DNA from: Nocardioides renjunii
Lineage (GTDB): Bacteria > Actinomycetota > Actinomycetes > Propionibacteriales > Nocardioidaceae
NCBI RefSeq assembly: GCF_034661175.1
Contig: NZ_CP141058.1
Location: forward strand, 2,790,001-2,854,000
DNA: 64,000 bases
Direction of reading: 5' to 3'
Shown: one piece after another, positions 16,500 to 23,906 of the stretch
How positions within the stretch are numbered: the first letter of the stretch is position 1
Layout: the number at the start of each line of letters is the position of its first letter
Translations under genes and position numbers: made by a program
The notes under the pieces: model-generated
Told to the model about the DNA's origin: nothing
Seen by the model: only the letters and a program-made list of their open reading frames with translations
Databases searched by the model: none

Positions 16500-18074
16500 A
16501 TGACACCTCCGGCGCTGGACTCGGGCGCGCCCCGGCCCGCACTGCAGTCGTGGCGGACCACGACGGCGGTGCGGGTCTTCGCGACGGCGCTCGCGACCGG
16601 CGCCGCCCTCCGGGCAGGCGTCCTCGTGGAGTCGGCGCCGCTGATGGTGGTGCTGGCGCTCGTCGCCGCCGTGACGTCGACGCTGGAGTGGATGACCCGC
16701 AACCGGCCCGCGCACTGGCACGCGGTGGCGGAGGCCGTGGCGGTCACGACGTTGATCGTCGCCACTCAGTCCACCTCCGAGCTGGGCCCCTACCTCGCGG
16801 TCCCGCTGATCGCCGCGGGGGTGCGGCACGGCCTCGTCACCACGCTCAACGTGACGCTCGTGTCCGCGCTGACCGTCGGCGCGACCGTCGCGGCCGACCC
16901 TGCCGACGAGGGCCTGACCCGCATCGCCGAGGCACTCCCCTGGCTGCTGGTCGGCCTGGGCGTCGGCCTGCTCGCCAGCTGGCAGTCGCGCTCGACGCGC
17001 ACCTTGGTGGCCCGCCAGGCGCCGTACGCCGCCGCGCACCAGCTCATGGAGCGCGTCCACGAGCTGGCCAGCTCGGGCAACCTGGGCCTCGACACGGCCT
17101 CCCTCGCCATCGACCTCGACACGGCCATGCGGGAGGTCACCGGGTGCGCCCGGTCCACCGTCTTCGTCGTCGACCCCGACGAGACGATCCGCGCACTCAA
17201 CGGCGGTGACGACGTCGAGCGCCTGGCCCGCGAGATCGAGCTCCCCCGGGCCGAGTGGACGCCCGGCGCCGCGGTCGTGCCGCTGCGCGGCGCCCAGCAG
17301 ACGCTCGGCTACTGCGTCCTCGTCGGGGTCCCGCGCTGGACCCACGAGCTGGACGAGCGTGCGCTGGAGGTGGCCGACGAGTTCGCGGTCCGCCTCGACA
17401 CCGCGGTCCTCTTCGACGACGTACGCGCCTTCGCGGCGTCGCAGGAGCGCAACCGGATCGCGCGCGAGATGCACGACGGCGTCGCGCAGGAGATCGTCGG
17501 CCTCGGCTACATCGTGGACGAGATCGAGTCCATCAGCGACCACGAGCAGACGCGCGAGCTCGCGGCAGCGCTGCGCACCGAGATCACCCGGCTCGTGTCG
17601 GAGATCCGGTTCTCCATCTTCGACCTGCGCCACGAGGTGACGGACGGCCGGCTGGCCGCCTCCCTCGCCGACTACGCCCGCGGGGTCAGCGACGCCGCCG
17701 GCCTGCGGGTCCACCTGTCGCTGGCGGAGTCGGGCCCCCCGCTCCCCCCGCGGGCCGCGACCGAGGTCCTGCGCGTGGCGCAGGAGGCCATCGGCAACGT
17801 GCGCAAGCACGCCCGTGCCTGCAACCTGTGGGTCAGCCTCGACTCCGACGGGTCGGCGCTGCGCCTCGAGGTCGCCGACGACGGCGTCGGCAACGCCGGA
17901 CCGCGCGAGCACCACTGGGGCCTGCAAGGCATGCGCGAGCGCGCCGACAGCGTCGGTGCCGCGCTCGACGTCACCCCTCGACCTGGCGGCGGAACCGTCG
18001 TCACCCTGCGGTCCCCCGCGACCGCACCTCGTGAAGGAGAAACTGCCCATGGGCATCACCGTGCTACTGGTTGA
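16500..18074 (+). CDS. membrane sensor histidine kinase of the tad locus
   Basis: This 524-residue kinase has five or six N-terminal membrane helices (about 25-165), a GAF-like middle region (about 180-305), and a HisKA_3 domain with the phospho-acceptor H325 in AREMHDGVAQ. A C-terminal ATPase domain with NVRKHA (N box), ADDGVG and GLQGMRERA follows. It starts 7 nt after tadC, so it belongs to the tad transcript. Its last eight codons overlap the start of the response regulator, which links their translation. The ligand is not evident. Confidence 0.87.
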   Translation: MTPPALDSGAPRPALQSWRTTTAVRVFATALATGAALRAGVLVESAPLMVVLALVAAVTSTLEWMTRNRPAHWHAVAEAVAVTTLIVATQSTSELGPYLAVPLIAAGVRHGLVTTLNVTLVSALTVGATVAADPADEGLTRIAEALPWLLVGLGVGLLASWQSRSTRTLVARQAPYAAAHQLMERVHELASSGNLGLDTASLAIDLDTAMREVTGCARSTVFVVDPDETIRALNGGDDVERLAREIELPRAEWTPGAAVVPLRGAQQTLGYCVLVGVPRWTHELDERALEVADEFAVRLDTAVLFDDVRAFAASQERNRIAREMHDGVAQEIVGLGYIVDEIESISDHEQTRELAAALRTEITRLVSEIRFSIFDLRHEVTDGRLAASLADYARGVSDAAGLRVHLSLAESGPPLPPRAATEVLRVAQEAIGNVRKHARACNLWVSLDSDGSALRLEVADDGVGNAGPREHHWGLQGMRERADSVGAALDVTPRPGGGTVVTLRSPATAPREGETAHGHHRATG

Positions 18075-18696
18075 CGACCACGAGCTGATCCGTCAGGGCC
18101 TCGCCCGCGCCTTTGAGCGCGACGAGGAGATGAGCGTGATCGGCCAGGCCGGGAGCGTCTCCGAGGGCGTCTCGGTCTGGCGTGACCTGCAGCCGGACGT
18201 CGTGGTCACCGACCTGCAGATGCCCGACGGTCACGGCCTCGACGTCGTACGGGCGATCCGGGAGACGGACACGACCACCGGTGTGGTCGTGCTGACCATG
18301 CACGCGGGCGACGACCAGATCTTCGCCGCCATGGAGGCCGGGGCATCGGCGTTCGTCGGCAAGGACAGCAAGGCCTCGGAGGTCGTCAGTGCCGCCAAGC
18401 ACGCCGCTGTCGCGCCGCGCACCTTTCTCTGCGCCGGCCTCAGCGCCGCGATGGTGCGTCGCACCACCGGCCCGTCCACGCCCCGGCTGTCCGGACGCGA
18501 GGAGGAGGTCCTGACGCTCCTCGCCGACGGCCTGGGCACCAGCGAGATCGCCGGCCGGCTCTACCTCAGCGAGTCGACCGCCAAGACCCACATCACGCAC
18601 ATCTACCAGAAGCTCGGGGCCGCGAACCGCGCCCAGGCGCTGGTCACCGCGATGCGCATGGGCCTGTTGGACCACCTCTCGCCCCAACGGTTCTGA
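18049..18696 (+). CDS. LuxR/NarL-family response regulator of the tad locus
   Basis: This 215-residue regulator has a receiver domain with D9-D10, the phospho-acceptor D55 in TDLQMPD, T83 and K105. A LuxR helix-turn-helix (about 148-205) with LSGREEEVLTLLADGLGTSEI follows. ATG 18049 lies inside the end of the kinase gene and has GGAG about 9 nt upstream. It is encoded immediately before the pilin promoter region, whose dyad (18746-18761) recurs upstream of cpaB and the giant repeat protein. It is therefore my first candidate to bind that dyad, though this is inference. Confidence 0.88.
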   Translation: MGITVLLVDDHELIRQGLARAFERDEEMSVIGQAGSVSEGVSVWRDLQPDVVVTDLQMPDGHGLDVVRAIRETDTTTGVVVLTMHAGDDQIFAAMEAGASAFVGKDSKASEVVSAAKHAAVAPRTFLCAGLSAAMVRRTTGPSTPRLSGREEEVLTLLADGLGTSEIAGRLYLSESTAKTHITHIYQKLGAANRAQALVTAMRMGLLDHLSPQRF

Positions 18697-18745
18697 CGGG
18701 TGCCCTGACCGGCCCTCCCCGGTGGTCCGAGGAGACATCCGGAAC

Positions 18746-18761
18746 TAGTCACAAGGGACTA
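18746..18761 (+). promoter_or_regulatory. TAGTC-N6-GACTA dyad upstream of the flp pilin gene
   Basis: A perfect inverted repeat, with spacer ACAAGG, 123 nt before the flp start. The right flank ACCC is shared with the other two copies. It lies just behind the LuxR-type regulator gene, which makes that regulator the first candidate to bind it. Confidence 0.75.
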
Positions 18762-18883
18762 CCCACCTGCGGCCGATCACCCGATTCGTGCAGCTCGGGA
18801 AAAGACGAAGATTCTTCTTGACGGGTCCACTGGGGCTCGGACATCCGGACTCATCAATCCACATCTTCCAAGGGGTTATCACC

Positions 18884-19075
18884 ATGATCCAGTTCCTCAC
18901 CATCCTGCTCAACGCCCGCCGCGACGAGGAGAAGGGCGCCACCGCCGTCGAGTACGGCCTCATGGTCGCGCTGATCGCCGTCGCCATCATCACCGTCGTC
19001 GCCACCCTGGGTGACAACCTCTCCGCCCTGTTCGACGGTGTCGGCGGCGAGATCGCCGACAACACCGCGCCCTGA
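18884..19075 (+). CDS. flp: Flp-type major pilin
   Basis: This 63-residue prepilin has an 18-residue leader ending EEKG, followed by the Flp motif ATAVEYGLM with its conserved Glu-Tyr pair. A single hydrophobic helix (VALIAVAIITVVATL) and a short acidic tail follow. Tad prepilin peptidases cut after that glycine. The ATG at 18884 is preceded by AAGGGG (18870-18875) with an 8-nt gap. The gene has its own upstream region with the TAGTC-N6-GACTA dyad and is followed by a strong hairpin at 19092-19130. No prepilin peptidase gene is present in this window. Confidence 0.9.
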   Translation: MIQFLTILLNARRDEEKGATAVEYGLMVALIAVAIITVVATLGDNLSALFDGVGGEIADNTAP

Positions 19076-19091
19076 TCCGTAGGGACATGAC

Positions 19092-19130
19092 AAGGGCCGG
19101 CGCCCGCCTGAGGCGGCGCGCCGGCCCTTT
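19092..19130 (+). terminator. hairpin between the two pilin genes
   Basis: A 12-bp outer stem (AAGGGCCGGCGC paired with GCGCCGGCCCTT) plus an inner CCGCC/GGCGG stem, followed by T and C-rich sequence. It would cut most transcripts after the first pilin, so the second is made at a lower level. Confidence 0.8.
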
Positions 19131-19166
19131 CCCTTTCCCGCTCCACACGTCCAGAGGAGGCTGCGC

Positions 19167-19331
19167 ATGAGGACACCTGACCTCGAGCGCGACGAGCGCG
19201 GAGCCACGGCCGTCGAGTACGGCCTCATGGTCGGCTGCATCGCGGTCGCCATCATCATCGCGGTGACGGCGTTCGGTGTGTCCGTCAGCGAGCTCTTCAT
19301 GGTCCCGGCCGGTACGTTCGACGGTCCGTGA
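19167..19331 (+). CDS. second, shorter Flp-type pilin
   Basis: This 54-residue prepilin is easy to miss because of its size. The 12-residue leader MRTPDLERDERG is followed by the same ATAVEYGLM motif as the major pilin, then a helix (VGCIAVAIIIAVTAFGV) and a different, shorter tail (SELFMVPAGTFDGP). A cysteine occurs in the helix, which the major pilin lacks. The ATG at 19167 has AGAGGAGG at 19153-19160. It lies behind the hairpin of the first pilin, so it is probably made in smaller amounts. It could be a minor pilin or a paralogue. Confidence 0.85.
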   Translation: MRTPDLERDERGATAVEYGLMVGCIAVAIIIAVTAFGVSVSELFMVPAGTFDGP

Positions 19332-19368
19332 CCGCAGGGCTCGCGGAGCCCGCCAGATCGCTGCTCAT

Positions 19369-19397
19369 GGAGGCGACCGGAACACCCGGTCGCCTCC
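19369..19397. terminator. bidirectional hairpin between the second pilin and the metalloprotease
   Basis: A perfect 12-bp stem (GGAGGCGACCGG with CCGGTCGCCTCC) and a 5-nt loop AACAC, lying between convergent genes and serving both. Confidence 0.8.
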
Positions 19398-19412
19398 AGC
19401 GCATTTCCGGGG

Positions 19413-20630
19413 TCAGCGGGCCAGCGCCGTCAGCTCGCCGCGCCACGCTGCGGTGAGCTCGGCGAGCGGGAGTCCGGCTCGGGCGAGGGCCCGCTCCACT
19501 GGGACACCGCGTGCGGCGCCGTCGTACACCTCCACCAGCGCCTGCTCCCCCAGCCTCTCCGCGATGATCCGGCAGGCGAGCCAGGCCGCCTCGTAGCTGG
19601 CCTGCAGGGCGCCGCCGGGAGCGTCGAAGTCCGCCGCCGTCGGCAGGGCGCGCGGCGCGCCGTCGCGGCGCACCTCCGCGAGGAGCCGACGCAGCGTGGT
19701 GCGGTCCGGCAGCACTGCGCGAAGCGCGACGTGGTCAGCGAAGCCCTCGAGCAGCCACGGCTCCACGGGCGTGCGCGCCGCGTCGGTGACGAGGTGCACC
19801 AGCTCGTGGCTCATCACCGCCTGCGCGCCGGCACGACCCAGCATCGAGGTGATCTCCGGGTTCAGGAAGACGTGGACAGGAGCGTCGTCGTCCATTGAGG
19901 TGCCGGGCGCGGCGGTGACCGCGGCTGTCCCTGCGTACGTCCCGGGCCGGGCGCCGAGCGCCTCCTCGAGGTCGGCGGCGCTGCTCGGCACCTCGACGAC
20001 CACGGGCCCGGTGCGGCCGGGCAGCACCCGTTCGACGACCCCGATCCCGCGCACCACCCGGCGGGCCACCGCGCGGGCCTCCGCGCGCGCCTGCGGCCGG
20101 TCGCCGTCCAGCATGACCAGCACGTCCCGCGCACGGGCCACCGCGAGCTCGTCACGCAGCCACAGCGGGAGCCGGCCGTCGGCAGCGGCACCGTGCGGAC
20201 CGAAGCCGCCGATCGCCAGGCCGTCGCCGGCAGGCACGAACCGGACGGCCACCTCAGCCCGGGACGGCGACGGGTCCAGCGCGCCGACCCGCCAGGTCAG
20301 CTCGACCGTCCCCGTCCAGGCGCCGTCCGCACCGACCGTGCCCACCTGGTCGACGTGGCGCGCGCCCACCGCCCGCAGGTCGAGCGAACGCGCGTTGGCC
20401 GCGATCCCGGCCAGCAGTGCCTCCGCCGCGCGGTCCTGAGGAGGGGCGAGGTCGACGAGCGTCCCGACGTCGCGCGCGACCACCCCGTCGACGAACCTCG
20501 CCAGGGCGTCTGCGGCCTCGGCCGGGCTGGCCCGCCACGCCTCGCCGCCGACGCGCCCCACGGCGGCCGGGTCGACGTCGTGGCGCCCGTCGCGCGCCGG
20601 CACCAGCACGCCGATCGTCGTGACGACCAC
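19413..20630 (-). CDS. membrane-anchored HExxH metalloprotease-like protein
   Basis: This protein has at least 405 residues. It contains the zinc motif HELVH (275-279), a downstream acidic ligand in LEGFADH (E295), and flanking helices typical of gluzincin-type peptidases. The N-terminal half (about 30-245) is an A/R-rich region I do not recognise. GTG 20628-20630 is the only conventional start, yet the frame upstream continues for 23 codons that encode a basic head and a clean membrane helix (LLWAAGLSLCLVVVTT), beginning with CTG 20697-20699. A non-standard start there is possible. It converges on the second pilin, with a shared hairpin at 19369-19397. Confidence 0.7.
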   Translation of the reverse strand: MVVTTIGVLVPARDGRHDVDPAAVGRVGGEAWRASPAEAADALARFVDGVVARDVGTLVDLAPPQDRAAEALLAGIAANARSLDLRAVGARHVDQVGTVGADGAWTGTVELTWRVGALDPSPSRAEVAVRFVPAGDGLAIGGFGPHGAAADGRLPLWLRDELAVARARDVLVMLDGDRPQARAEARAVARRVVRGIGVVERVLPGRTGPVVVEVPSSAADLEEALGARPGTYAGTAAVTAAPGTSMDDDAPVHVFLNPEITSMLGRAGAQAVMSHELVHLVTDAARTPVEPWLLEGFADHVALRAVLPDRTTLRRLLAEVRRDGAPRALPTAADFDAPGGALQASYEAAWLACRIIAERLGEQALVEVYDGAARGVPVERALARAGLPLAELTAAWRGELTALAR

Positions 20631-20642
20631 CAGGCACAGCGA

Positions 20643-20678
20643 AAGGCCGGCCGCCCACAGGAGTGGACGGCCGGCCTT
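20643..20678 (-). terminator. hairpin behind the NlpC/P60 gene
   Basis: An 11-bp stem (AAGGCCGGCCG with CGGCCGGCCTT) follows the NlpC/P60 stop at 20692 and on the minus strand runs into TTTC. It also lies within the reading frame that extends the metalloprotease upstream, so its role depends on which start that gene uses. Confidence 0.55.
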
Positions 20679-20691
20679 CGTGGTCTGCTGG

Positions 20692-21684
20692 TCAGCCAGG
20701 GCGGACCGCGCCGACGAACGGCATCGAGTGGAGACCCGAGACGGCGACGCCGGTGCCGGGGTTGGCGGCGTGGACGATCATGCCGTTGCCGATGTACATG
20801 CCGACGTGGCTGATGGGGCTGTAGTAGAACACCAGGTCGCCGGGCTGCAGGTCGCTCACGGCGACGCGCGGTCCGGAGCCGAACTGGGCGCTCGAGGAGT
20901 GCGGGAGCGACACGCCGGCCTGGGCCCAGGCACGCATGGTGAGGCCGCTGCAGTCGAAGGCGCTCTCGCCCATGGCGCCGTAGACGTAGGCGTCGCCGAC
21001 CTGGGCCATCGCGTACTGGACGGCCGCGGCGGCGCGGCCGGAGGCGGGCACGGAGCTCGGCATGCGGGTAGTCGTGCCGCTGCGCGAGGCGAGCAGGCGC
21101 TCGCGCTCCTCGGCCTCGAGGTCCGCGAGGACCTCCTTGGCCTCGCCGAGCTTGTCGTCGACGGTCGCCTTCTCGGCGCCCAGCTGCTGGGTGAGCTCGG
21201 CGATCTCACGGGCCCGGGCGTCGGTCGCCTCGCGGCGGATCTCGAGGGCCTGGAGCTCGGTGTCGTAGTCGGCGAGCAGCGAGGCCTGGAGGTCGTTGAA
21301 CGACGACATCGTGGAGAGGCTGTCGAGGAAGGAGCCGGGGTCCTCGGAGACCACGATCTGGCCGACGGTCGAGATGCCCTCGCCCTCGATCTGGCGCACG
21401 ACGGCGTCGGAGACCTGGTCACGGACGACGTCGAGGCGGTCGTCCTGGCGCTCCTGGTCGGCGCGCAGGTCGGCGAGGTCGCCACGCAGGTCGGTCAGCT
21501 CCAGGCGGGCGTCGTGCAGCCGCTCCTGGGCGGCCTCGGCCTCGTGGTAGAGGCGGTCGACGCGGGCCTTCACGTCCTTGATGTCGGGGTCGGCCTGCGC
21601 GGGGGTCGCGGGCACGAGGGCGATGGCAGCGATCGCGGACAGTCCAAGAGCGGACGCGACGACTCGCTTGCGGGTGTGAGCCAC
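20692..21684 (-). CDS. NlpC/P60 peptidoglycan endopeptidase with coiled-coil, RipA/RipC-like
   Basis: This 330-residue secreted protein has a signal peptide (to about A31) and a long coiled-coil (about 35-200). A C-terminal NlpC/P60 domain carries the catalytic C245 in FDCSGL, H293 in ISHVGMYIG and H305 in MIVHAANPG. Such enzymes cut peptidoglycan stem peptides and act in cell separation. GTG 21682-21684 has GAGGAG about 11 nt upstream. A ydaO-type cyclic-di-AMP riboswitch (21708-21875) precedes it. It corresponds in position to Rv2190c of M. tuberculosis. A hairpin at 20643-20678 lies right behind the stop. Confidence 0.92.
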   Translation of the reverse strand: MAHTRKRVVASALGLSAIAAIALVPATPAQADPDIKDVKARVDRLYHEAEAAQERLHDARLELTDLRGDLADLRADQERQDDRLDVVRDQVSDAVVRQIEGEGISTVGQIVVSEDPGSFLDSLSTMSSFNDLQASLLADYDTELQALEIRREATDARAREIAELTQQLGAEKATVDDKLGEAKEVLADLEAEERERLLASRSGTTTRMPSSVPASGRAAAAVQYAMAQVGDAYVYGAMGESAFDCSGLTMRAWAQAGVSLPHSSSAQFGSGPRVAVSDLQPGDLVFYYSPISHVGMYIGNGMIVHAANPGTGVAVSGLHSMPFVGAVRPG

Positions 21685-21707
21685 GAGCGGGGGAACTCCT
21701 CGGGGAT

Positions 21708-21875
21708 GTCGTACGCCTACCGGGTGAGCTGACGGGTTCGGCACGACTGTCCTACCCCTGCTCCACGCACCGCTCGCGCGGTGCGCCTCACAGGGGATTC
21801 ACCCCAGGGGGAAGTGTGGTTCCCCGGCTCGTCGGCCACCGTGGTGCGGGGGTGTGGCCTTCGACTCGGCGCGAC
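21708..21875 (-). promoter_or_regulatory. ydaO-type cyclic-di-AMP riboswitch before the NlpC/P60 gene
   Basis: On the minus strand this 168-nt region shows the conserved blocks of the ydaO motif: GGGGTGAATCCCC (21793-21805), GGGGTAGGACAG (21747-21758) and AACCCGTCAGCT (21727-21738). A P1-type pairing between GTCGCGCC (21868-21875) and its partner at 21708-21717 closes the structure. Actinobacterial ydaO riboswitches control cell-wall hydrolases and switch them off when c-di-AMP is high. The exact ends are approximate. Confidence 0.85.
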
Positions 21876-21977
21876 GCCCGCGCGGGCCTGGTGACCCACT
21901 GCCACGGACGTCAGCCCACACCCTAGACCGGAGCCGTCGGCCCCGCCAATCTTCGGGGAAACTTCTCACGACGTGTC

Positions 21978-22184
21978 TCAGGCGGACTCGATCACCGGCC
22001 CCGCGACCGGCTCCACCAGCCGCAGCGGTGGCACCAGTCCCCCGGTGGCCAGCGCGTCCAGCGCGGCCATCTCGTCGTCGTCGATGGTCAGCTCCGGCGG
22101 TGGCCCGAGGAGCACCGTCACCACGCAGTCGTGGCAGTGCAGCCCGCGCACCACGCAGGTGTCGCAGTCGATCCGTGTCGTCAT
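21978..22184 (-). CDS. small double-CxxC actinobacterial protein
   Basis: This 68-residue protein begins MTTRIDCDTCVVRGLHCHDC, with two CxxC pairs (C7/C10 and C17/C20) that could bind zinc or an iron-sulfur cluster. The rest is an acidic helix-rich segment and a hydrophobic proline-containing end. Short proteins of this type are common beside NlpC/P60 genes in actinobacteria, but I know of no function. The ATG at 22182-22184 is the most likely start, since the cysteine motif directly follows. No clear ribosome site is seen. A longer reading from 22214 is possible but adds nothing conserved-looking. Confidence 0.6.
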   Translation of the reverse strand: MTTRIDCDTCVVRGLHCHDCVVTVLLGPPPELTIDDDEMAALDALATGGLVPPLRLVEPVAGPVIESA

Positions 22185-22197
22185 GTGCTGAACCGTC

Positions 22198-22223
22198 GCA
22201 GGGCCCACCGACAACGGCCCTGC
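22198..22223 (-). terminator. hairpin behind the NYN gene
   Basis: GCAGGGCC paired with GGCCCTGC around a 10-nt loop, downstream of the NYN stop at 22275. There is no T run, so this is a weak terminator candidate. Confidence 0.4.
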
Positions 22224-22274
22224 GGACCGTCCCGCGGGCGGCGGACGCCTCGAGCCGGTCAGCCCGTCAGCCGG

Positions 22275-23516
22275 TCAGCCCGCGACGATCCCGAGCAGCG
22301 ACGAGGCGGGCACGGCCCGCGCCCCGGCCCGCACGACGTCGCGGGACAGCTCCCGGTCGCCGGTGACCACGACCACGACGCGGCCGCGCGGCTCGGCCGC
22401 GACCAGCTGGCGGATGACGTCGTCGGCGATGACGCCCTCCGGGCTGAAGACCACGCGGACCCCCCGGGGCGCCGGCATGACGGTCCTCGTCGACGACTCC
22501 GCGGCGTCGAAGACGACCGTGGTCTCCGCCCCGGACCGGGCGACGACGGGCCCCAGCGCGGCGACCAGCCGGCTGCGCTGCGCCTCGAGGCTGGCGTGGG
22601 GCCAGGCCTCCTTGGTGACGTTGTAGCCGTCGATGACGAGGCGGGCGCGCGGCATCCCGAGCACCTGCTCGAGCAGGGCGGGGGTCGCGGGCGCGCTGGA
22701 CGCCGGCGCCGCCTCGACGCCGGCCAGCTCCCCCTCCACGGCGTCGCCGGGCGTCCCGCTGACGGCAGGCAGCCCGAGCTCGCGGCGCAGCCCGGTGGCG
22801 GACTCGACCACGGCGTCGAGCAGCAGCCGGGTGCGGATGGTCGCCGCGTCGCGCTCCGAGCGGGTGCCGCGGCGGCTGGCGGCGAGCCCGGCCTCGGCCT
22901 CCTCGAGCTGCGCCCGCAGGCGTCGTACGTCCGCCTCGGCGGTGCGGGTGGCGACCGCCGCCGCGGCGACGGCCTCGTCACGGGCAGCGAGGGCCGCGTC
23001 GCGCTCCGCCTCCGCGGCCCGCAGGGCGCTCCGAGTCTCGCCCAGGCGCTGGCGCAGCACCTTGTGCTCGGACCGGACGCGGTCGAGCTCCTGGCGGTGC
23101 TCCGACCGCAGCGTCCCGACCTCGGCCTGGAGGGCTGCCACCTGCGCGACGAGACGCCCGAGCTCGGCGCGGCCCTGGTCGTCGCGCGCCTCCTCCTCGC
23201 CGAGGCCGTCGGCGACCTCGGCGACGACCGCCTCCCAGCCGTCCTCGCGCACCAGCCAGGCCCGGGCGGCAGCGTCGAGCGGGTCGTCGGGGGCGGCGGG
23301 GACCGCCGCGACCTGGACCGCTGCGTGCTGACGGAAGTCGTCGTCGGCCAGGGCGTCCCAGATGGCGCCGCCGCCGAGGCGCGCGCGCCGGGCGGGAGCG
23401 AAGGAGGCGACCTTGCGCAGCGGCGCCGGGACCGGGCTGACGGAGGGCAGCACGGCGGAGACGAGGGCCACCACCCGCAGGCGCAGGCGCTCGGGAAGGG
23501 GCACCGGGCCGGTCAC
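22275..23516 (-). CDS. NYN-domain RNA-binding/nuclease-like protein with coiled coil
   Basis: This 413-residue protein has a helical N-terminal domain (about 1-130) and a long coiled coil rich in A, R and E (about 130-245). A C-terminal NYN/YacP-like PIN-fold domain (about 290-405) shows RARLVIDGYNVTKEAW, a second acidic motif in VFDAAESS, and VVVTGDRELSRD. These acidic residues would bind magnesium in an RNase. NYN proteins often act in RNA processing. GTG 23514-23516 is taken as the start because it lies just past the stop of the 91-residue gene. A hairpin at 22198-22223 is downstream. Confidence 0.82.
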   Translation of the reverse strand: MTGPVPLPERLRLRVVALVSAVLPSVSPVPAPLRKVASFAPARRARLGGGAIWDALADDDFRQHAAVQVAAVPAAPDDPLDAAARAWLVREDGWEAVVAEVADGLGEEEARDDQGRAELGRLVAQVAALQAEVGTLRSEHRQELDRVRSEHKVLRQRLGETRSALRAAEAERDAALAARDEAVAAAAVATRTAEADVRRLRAQLEEAEAGLAASRRGTRSERDAATIRTRLLLDAVVESATGLRRELGLPAVSGTPGDAVEGELAGVEAAPASSAPATPALLEQVLGMPRARLVIDGYNVTKEAWPHASLEAQRSRLVAALGPVVARSGAETTVVFDAAESSTRTVMPAPRGVRVVFSPEGVIADDVIRQLVAAEPRGRVVVVVTGDRELSRDVVRAGARAVPASSLLGIVAG

Positions 23517-23526
23517 GGCCGTCCCG

Positions 23527-23802
23527 TCACCCGGCGGCCGGGTCGGCGGTGGTGTCGGCCGACGCGCGGTCGACGACCTCGATCGCGTCGGCACGACCGC
23601 ACCAGCGGCAGGCCACGGACTCGACCGCCTCGGACCGCACGGTCTCCTCCTCGACCTGGTGCTCGCCGGCGAGGTCGAAGTGCCAGTACTCGGTGGTGCG
23701 GCGGGTGCGGGTGACGTCGAAGCGCGTGAGGTTGCCGCAGCCGGCGCAGCGCCACCGCTCGCCGTCGCCGGGAACGCGGAGGTCGGCGGTCTGGTCGCTC
23801 AC
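23527..23802 (-). CDS. small zinc-ribbon-like protein
   Basis: This 91-residue protein carries two CxxC motifs, CAGCGN (about 19-24) and CRWCG (about 65-69), about 45 residues apart, the layout of a small zinc ribbon. The middle reads as beta strands (RRTTEYWHFDLAGEHQVE). It is conserved-looking but unnamed to me. It lies 10 nt upstream of the NYN gene on the same strand and diverges from the DEDDh nuclease gene. A role in RNA or DNA handling is suggested only by those neighbours. Confidence 0.6.
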   Translation of the reverse strand: MSDQTADLRVPGDGERWRCAGCGNLTRFDVTRTRRTTEYWHFDLAGEHQVEEETVRSEAVESVACRWCGRADAIEVVDRASADTTADPAAG

Positions 23803-23906
23803 GGGCGGGTGCTCCTCGGTCGGGGACGTCTGTTCGGACAGGCGCGGTCAGCGTAGTGCGCGTGCCCTCCCACCATTGTCGGATCCCACGTCTAGCGTCG
23901 CCCGAC

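Noticed and set aside
18807..18817. Near-palindrome GAAGATTCTTC upstream of flp as an operator
   Set aside because: It does not recur upstream of cpaB or the giant protein and could be chance in an AT-richer stretch; the TAGTC dyad is better supported.
20620..21732. A 370-codon plus-strand frame opposite the NlpC/P60 gene
   Set aside because: Antisense to a gene with clear signal peptide, coiled coil and catalytic Cys/His; no domain in the shadow.
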